From the NCBI RefSeq assembly GCF_019175385.1, contig NC_083340.1, positions 21,278,336 through 21,342,335 on the forward strand: a stretch of DNA of 64,000 nucleotides, in the 5' to 3' direction. Positions within the stretch are counted from its first letter, which is position 1; each line of letters begins with the position of its first letter. The notes under the pieces were generated by a model that was given only the letters and a program-made list of their open reading frames with translations, was not told the origin of the DNA and did not search any database. This document shows positions 60,287-64,000 of this stretch, in pieces. This stretch comes from Lycium barbarum (taxonomy: Eukaryota; Streptophyta; Magnoliopsida; Solanales; Solanaceae). The translations under genes were made by a program, and so were the position numbers.

Positions 60287-60503
60287 GATAGTCCCCCCAT
60301 TTCCCGAGGTAAAATTATTGACGGCGGGGAATGGACCCGAATAAAGCTGAACAGCCGCCTCCAATTACCTGGGCCAAGACCTTCCAGTCAAGATCTCACT
60401 CTGCTCGATACTAGGTCATCATTACCCAGCCGCCAAATCTTTTTGGGGAATCCTCCTTGTATCAGAGTCCTTGATACGCTACAGGACCTCTTGATTCTCT
60501 TTC

Positions 60504-60510
60504 TATATAA
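60504..60510 (+). promoter_or_regulatory. TATA box of the opposite-strand ORF
   Basis: CTTTCTATATAAAGCCCATG holds a strong TATA motif on the plus strand, 81 bp upstream of the ATG at 60591, followed by a pyrimidine-rich leader (CCTTCTTTCTTTTCC). Confidence 0.6.
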
Positions 60511-60607
60511 AGCCCATGCCTTCTTTCTTTTCCACGCATCTGCACTTCTTAAAATCTCACTTTGCTTCTCCTTAAAAACCTTCTGCGATCATGGCTCATG
60601 TCCCATT

Positions 60608-62544
60608 TGTTATACCCCGCGTTTTCAGAGCATGAGTATGACATGTACCTCACCGTAGTAATGGAGTGTCGAAGACGTCCCATGATGTTTTGAAAAGCAC
60701 AAGCCATGGAAAATACGTAACAACGAAGAAAAAGGGTGAATTACGATCTCGTAAGTCGTAATCGGGAAAAAAAAATTGAAACACGAGAACATGGCCATTA
60801 TCATGTATAATAAATTATAAATATCATGTAGGAAGAGTTTCGGAAGATTTCGAGATCGAGCAAATTGAAGAAAATAAGTTCGACGAAAATTTGAGAAATG
60901 TTGGAAGGATTTTTAGTCAACTTTGGAGGGGTATATCTCCATGTATATTTGGAGTTTTAAGGCGTTTCAAAAGCCTAAAATGAATTTCGTCAAGTATAGT
61001 TTATGATGCAACAAATCTCTCATCGATAGGACGTCGGAGTAGAGAATTATAGACGTTACAAACTGAACTGTCGACGCAGAAACAGCACTGCTACAGTACC
61101 GCTACAGTACTGTAGCCACAGTGATGCCGACCCCAATTTAATATATAAGGGGCAAAAACCCCATTTTTCTTCATCAAAAAAATGCTCCAATGTTCCAGAT
61201 ATTTCAGCCACCAAAAGGGCTCTTAATCTCACATAAAAGTGAAGATTTTGAGCAAAATTTCAAGCTACGGAATATCAATCGAAGTCCGAGCAACACATAG
61301 TCACGAATATAATTTCATTTTGGAGTTGGAGGAGCATGGGGACAAGAAAATGTTGAAGATTTTGCTACTTTCATAAAAATAAGGTATGAATCTTCAAATC
61401 TCTCTCTTTATCAAGTTTGATTAAGGAATAATTGCAAGAATAGAGTTGTAGGTTGTTGTTTTGATGTTGTTGAATTATGGATGGAGGCTTGAAGAGAATT
61501 TTGGATGATATATGTATATGTTCATCTTGAAGAATGTTAAGGATGTTGTTATTGATGTTGTTAGTATTAATTTCGGCTTCTTTACGGAAATAAAGATTAT
61601 TAAATAGTCGTATCACAAGTGGGTTAGTTGAGAAATTTGGAAAATGGTGTGTGGGTTGTTTTATGGCATATGTTGGTGTTGGAAATGATATTACGACTAT
61701 TGGTATTGTTGTTGATGTTGTTGGTTATTGAATTGGAATTTCGGGCGAGGCATATAAACAGGGGAAATGCTGCCCCAATTTCGACAGAACCTAAAAGGAT
61801 TTTAATTAAAGTTTCGAGTCGAGCGTATGATGATGATTCTAATAATAGTATGAATGGTTGTATATGTAGATTACGAGGCTACGAAAAATCTTCAGTGGAT
61901 TGCAAGACAAGAAGTAAGTTGGAAGTCAAGAAATTATCCTTCAGGTATGTTAAGGCTCGCCCCTTTTTTTCAAAGACATGATCTTTAGGTTATGATTTCA
62001 TAAATGTTTTCGTATTTTTCCTTGTCATCAAACGTTAAATGTCCCAGATTCCAAAGCATAATTTCCTTCTTGATATTCCATAATTGTTTTCCAAGGTGCC
62101 CCATTTTCCAAAACCAAGGTTGTGATTATGTGAGTTCTTATGATAACGACGAAGGATATGTTTTTCAATGACAACGATGATGTCAAAATTGAGAATATCA
62201 TTATGATGACTATGATGAGAATGACTCCATGCTTAAGGTTCTAAGTTTATGATTCCAACGACGATATAAGAATGTTGAGTTATTTACTGATTTCTCAATT
62301 CATTCATGGGTGATGACTAATTTCTTTTAAGATCCCAAAAATACATGGCTTGATGCCTTATGAGGTTTACGATCCTATTCTATGTTTTCTCTTAATTCTA
62401 TTCTTCATCGATAGTCTCACCTTAAAATAATTGTTCCTTCAAGGTGAGACAAAGTGACGATGAGTATTCCATAATATAATCGGAGGCTACCGACCTTACG
62501 TCACTTCGATACAGTTGTGGCTTTTGATTGGGCTCTTATGCATG

Positions 62545-62622
<78 letters not shown>

Positions 62623-63408
62623 TTTCTCACACCGCGCCGCGCTATAGTCGGCCGGGCAGGCACGTAGATGTGCACACCACTGCAGTGGGCATGTTATGAT
62701 ATTGCCCCGGACGCGGGAGGCCTGGACGTAGGCTAATGATGATAACACCGAGCCTTAATGGCCGGGCATGATATTATATATATGACACCGCGCCTTAATG
62801 GCCGGGCATGTTACTATGTATATGTATTGAAATGTTTTTTTAAAAGGCTAAGCATGCATGACATCCGCCCTACGAGGCATTCAGATGTACAGGTTATCTC
62901 TTATTCCTTGTTACTTTTCATATCTATGTGATATTGTTACTCATGCCTTACATACTCGGTACATTATTCGTACTGACGCCCCTTCTTGTGGGCGCTGCGT
63001 TTCATGCCACGCAGGTGCATACAGAGGAGTAGAGGATATTGCTAGAAGATGTTCCAGCTGGATTGGCGAGCTCCATTTCTTTCCGGCGTGTTGCCGAGTC
63101 AGAGTACCCATGTCATGGTATAATGATTTATGTTAGAGACTTTGCAGACAGAGTCACGTATATAGTATGTCATTCTTGTAAGCGGCTATTTAAGCCGAGG
63201 TATCATTATGCATTATGTTACCAAATTTCATACGATTATAGATTTTGCTTGATTGGATAAAGACGAAAAGAATGTTTTTGTTAAAAGCTTGCCCTATGCA
63301 TTTCAGTTCATGACTTAAGGATTATGAGTACAATGAGATCCAGCGGGTTCGCTCGGCTCTAAGTAAGGGTCGGGTGCCCGTCACGCCCTATCGGGATTGG
63401 GGGTGACA
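60608..63408. mobile_element. Solo LTR (2.8 kb, TGTTATACCCC...GGTGACA)
   Basis: Starts TGTTATACCCCGCGTTTTCA and ends CTATCGGGATTGGGGGTGACA. The flanks are CCATT (60603-60607) and CTATT (63409-63413), a 5-bp duplication with one mismatch. The end resembles LTRs of large solanaceous Tekay/Del gypsy elements. It contains an AT tract (62546-62618) and two copies of a GCCTTAATGGCCGGGCATG unit (about 62752-62810). The ORFs inside (61371-61981, 62858-63260) show no protein family. Confidence 0.72.
62546..62618. repeat. (TA)n microsatellite
   Basis: About 72 bp of uninterrupted AT repeats within the solo LTR. Confidence 0.95.
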
Positions 63409-64000
63409 CTATTATTGACTCAAGGTGAAGATCAGCACTCGTTTACGTCTTCAACGGGAGTCGCTGGTCCTGACCGGGGGCTAGAATCTCTTGCTGCTGG
63501 TATTCTCCCGTCGGGTCTTATCTATACGAATGACTGCAAAATTCTTCACCATTCTGATTCGATGGAGAATTTTGAATCTTGTATTGATGGTGGTGCCATT
63601 ATTGTGGTCAGAGAAGATTGCAATTTAAGTGTAGATGTTGACGTTCGCCCTGTTGGGGAAGGTGTGAAAATGAATTACCACATTGCCGGTTACTCGTTGT
63701 CATACACGTATCCTTTTTCCATAGGGTTCACTCTCCCTGTTCACCGAGTGATCGAGGACTTCTGTCGCCGGTATCGGATATGCATCGGGCAGATCGGTCC
63801 ACAGGTTTGGAGACTTGTATATTGTATTGAGAAGTTAGCTAATGTGGCCGGAGTCACCTTCACCCTTGACCATTTGCTTCACATATATATACCTTGGGTG
63901 ATCCGAGGGGGAATTGTTCATATGATTCCTAGAGGAAGTCGAAGCCTCATCGATCCCGAAGACGATTATGACCGAGGGTGGCTTCATCGGTTTATGATGA

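Larger units (their letters stand above)
60591..64000 (+). pseudogene. Opposite-strand ORF of the Tat-type element (PF04195-like), split by a solo LTR
   Basis: An ATG at 60591 (MAHVP...) is followed after 17 bases by the solo LTR 60608-63408. After its duplication the same frame resumes at 63414 and stays open for ~196 codons to the window end. Blocks include SGLIYTNDCKILHHSDSMEN, YPFSIGFTLPVHRVIEDFCR, RICIGQIGPQVWRLVYCIEK and FTLDHLLHIYIPWVIRGG. The pattern (F-LP-H, then IGQIGP--WR) resembles the 'putative gypsy type transposon' family (PF04195), which Tat elements often carry as an extra ORF antisense to gag-pol near the 3' LTR. It points opposite to the LTRs' minus orientation, as expected. 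Its function is unknown. The 3' end lies outside, and the LTR insertion must prevent normal expression from its own TATA box. Confidence 0.72.

Noticed and set aside
61371..61981. ORFs in the 2.8 kb solo LTR
   Set aside because: No protein family; they sit in an LTR with defined ends.

Overview
This is nuclear DNA from a dicot plant. It is almost certainly from the nightshade family (Solanaceae): the mobile elements carry ends typical of that family (a CACTA element starting CACTACAAGAAAAT, CAGTGGCGGAGCC-type MITEs, RTE LINE tails ending in TTG repeats, Tat-type gypsy LTRs), and a virus-derived fragment resembles solanaceous endogenous pararetroviruses. Genes have introns, intergenic DNA is AT-rich with long AT tracts, and there is no bacterial-style organisation. 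The species cannot be fixed from sequence alone.

Only four host genes are visible. The last two exons of a poly(ADP-ribose) polymerase lie at the left edge (143-556, +). A small LEA5/SAG21-type LEA gene (15380-16223, -) is intact, with a Stowaway MITE in its only intron. A kiwellin-like secreted protein (21490-21959, -) has a one-base frameshift. A two-exon polyphenol oxidase (49062-51308, -) is intact and starts with a secretory-type signal instead of a plastid transit peptide.

Everything else is mobile DNA, much of it nested, and most boundaries can be set by target-site duplications. (1) 1208-15034: a ~4 kb hAT element with a decayed BED-finger transposase. It is split by a copia element (1409-11233), which is split by a 4.5 kb CACTA element (6275-10790), which holds a 166-bp MITE. 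(2) 18415-19457: a hAT-type MITE whose internal TA tract holds a fragment of an endogenous caulimovirid coat-protein region. (3) 22772-31840: a decayed copia element interrupted by a 2.6 kb solo LTR. (4) 31846-33548: the tail of a chromodomain gypsy element, then a GC-rich non-autonomous hAT element (to ~35213). (5) 35440-48265: a Tat-lineage gypsy element with a second RNase H but no integrase, interrupted by a 4.77 kb and a 2.35 kb solo LTR. (6) 56798-58530: a truncated RTE LINE, a Mutator-like foldback element and a SINE/LINE tail. (7) 59711-end: a second Tat-type element. Its opposite-strand ORF, with its own TATA box, runs open to the window end apart from a 2.8 kb solo LTR.

The least expected structures are: about 17 short hairpins sharing a CTTCGGG-like core across 3.5 kb of the first copia element; a perfect 76-bp inverted repeat later split by the CACTA insertion; the virus fragment bounded by TA repeats inside a MITE; and the opposite-strand ORF at the right edge.
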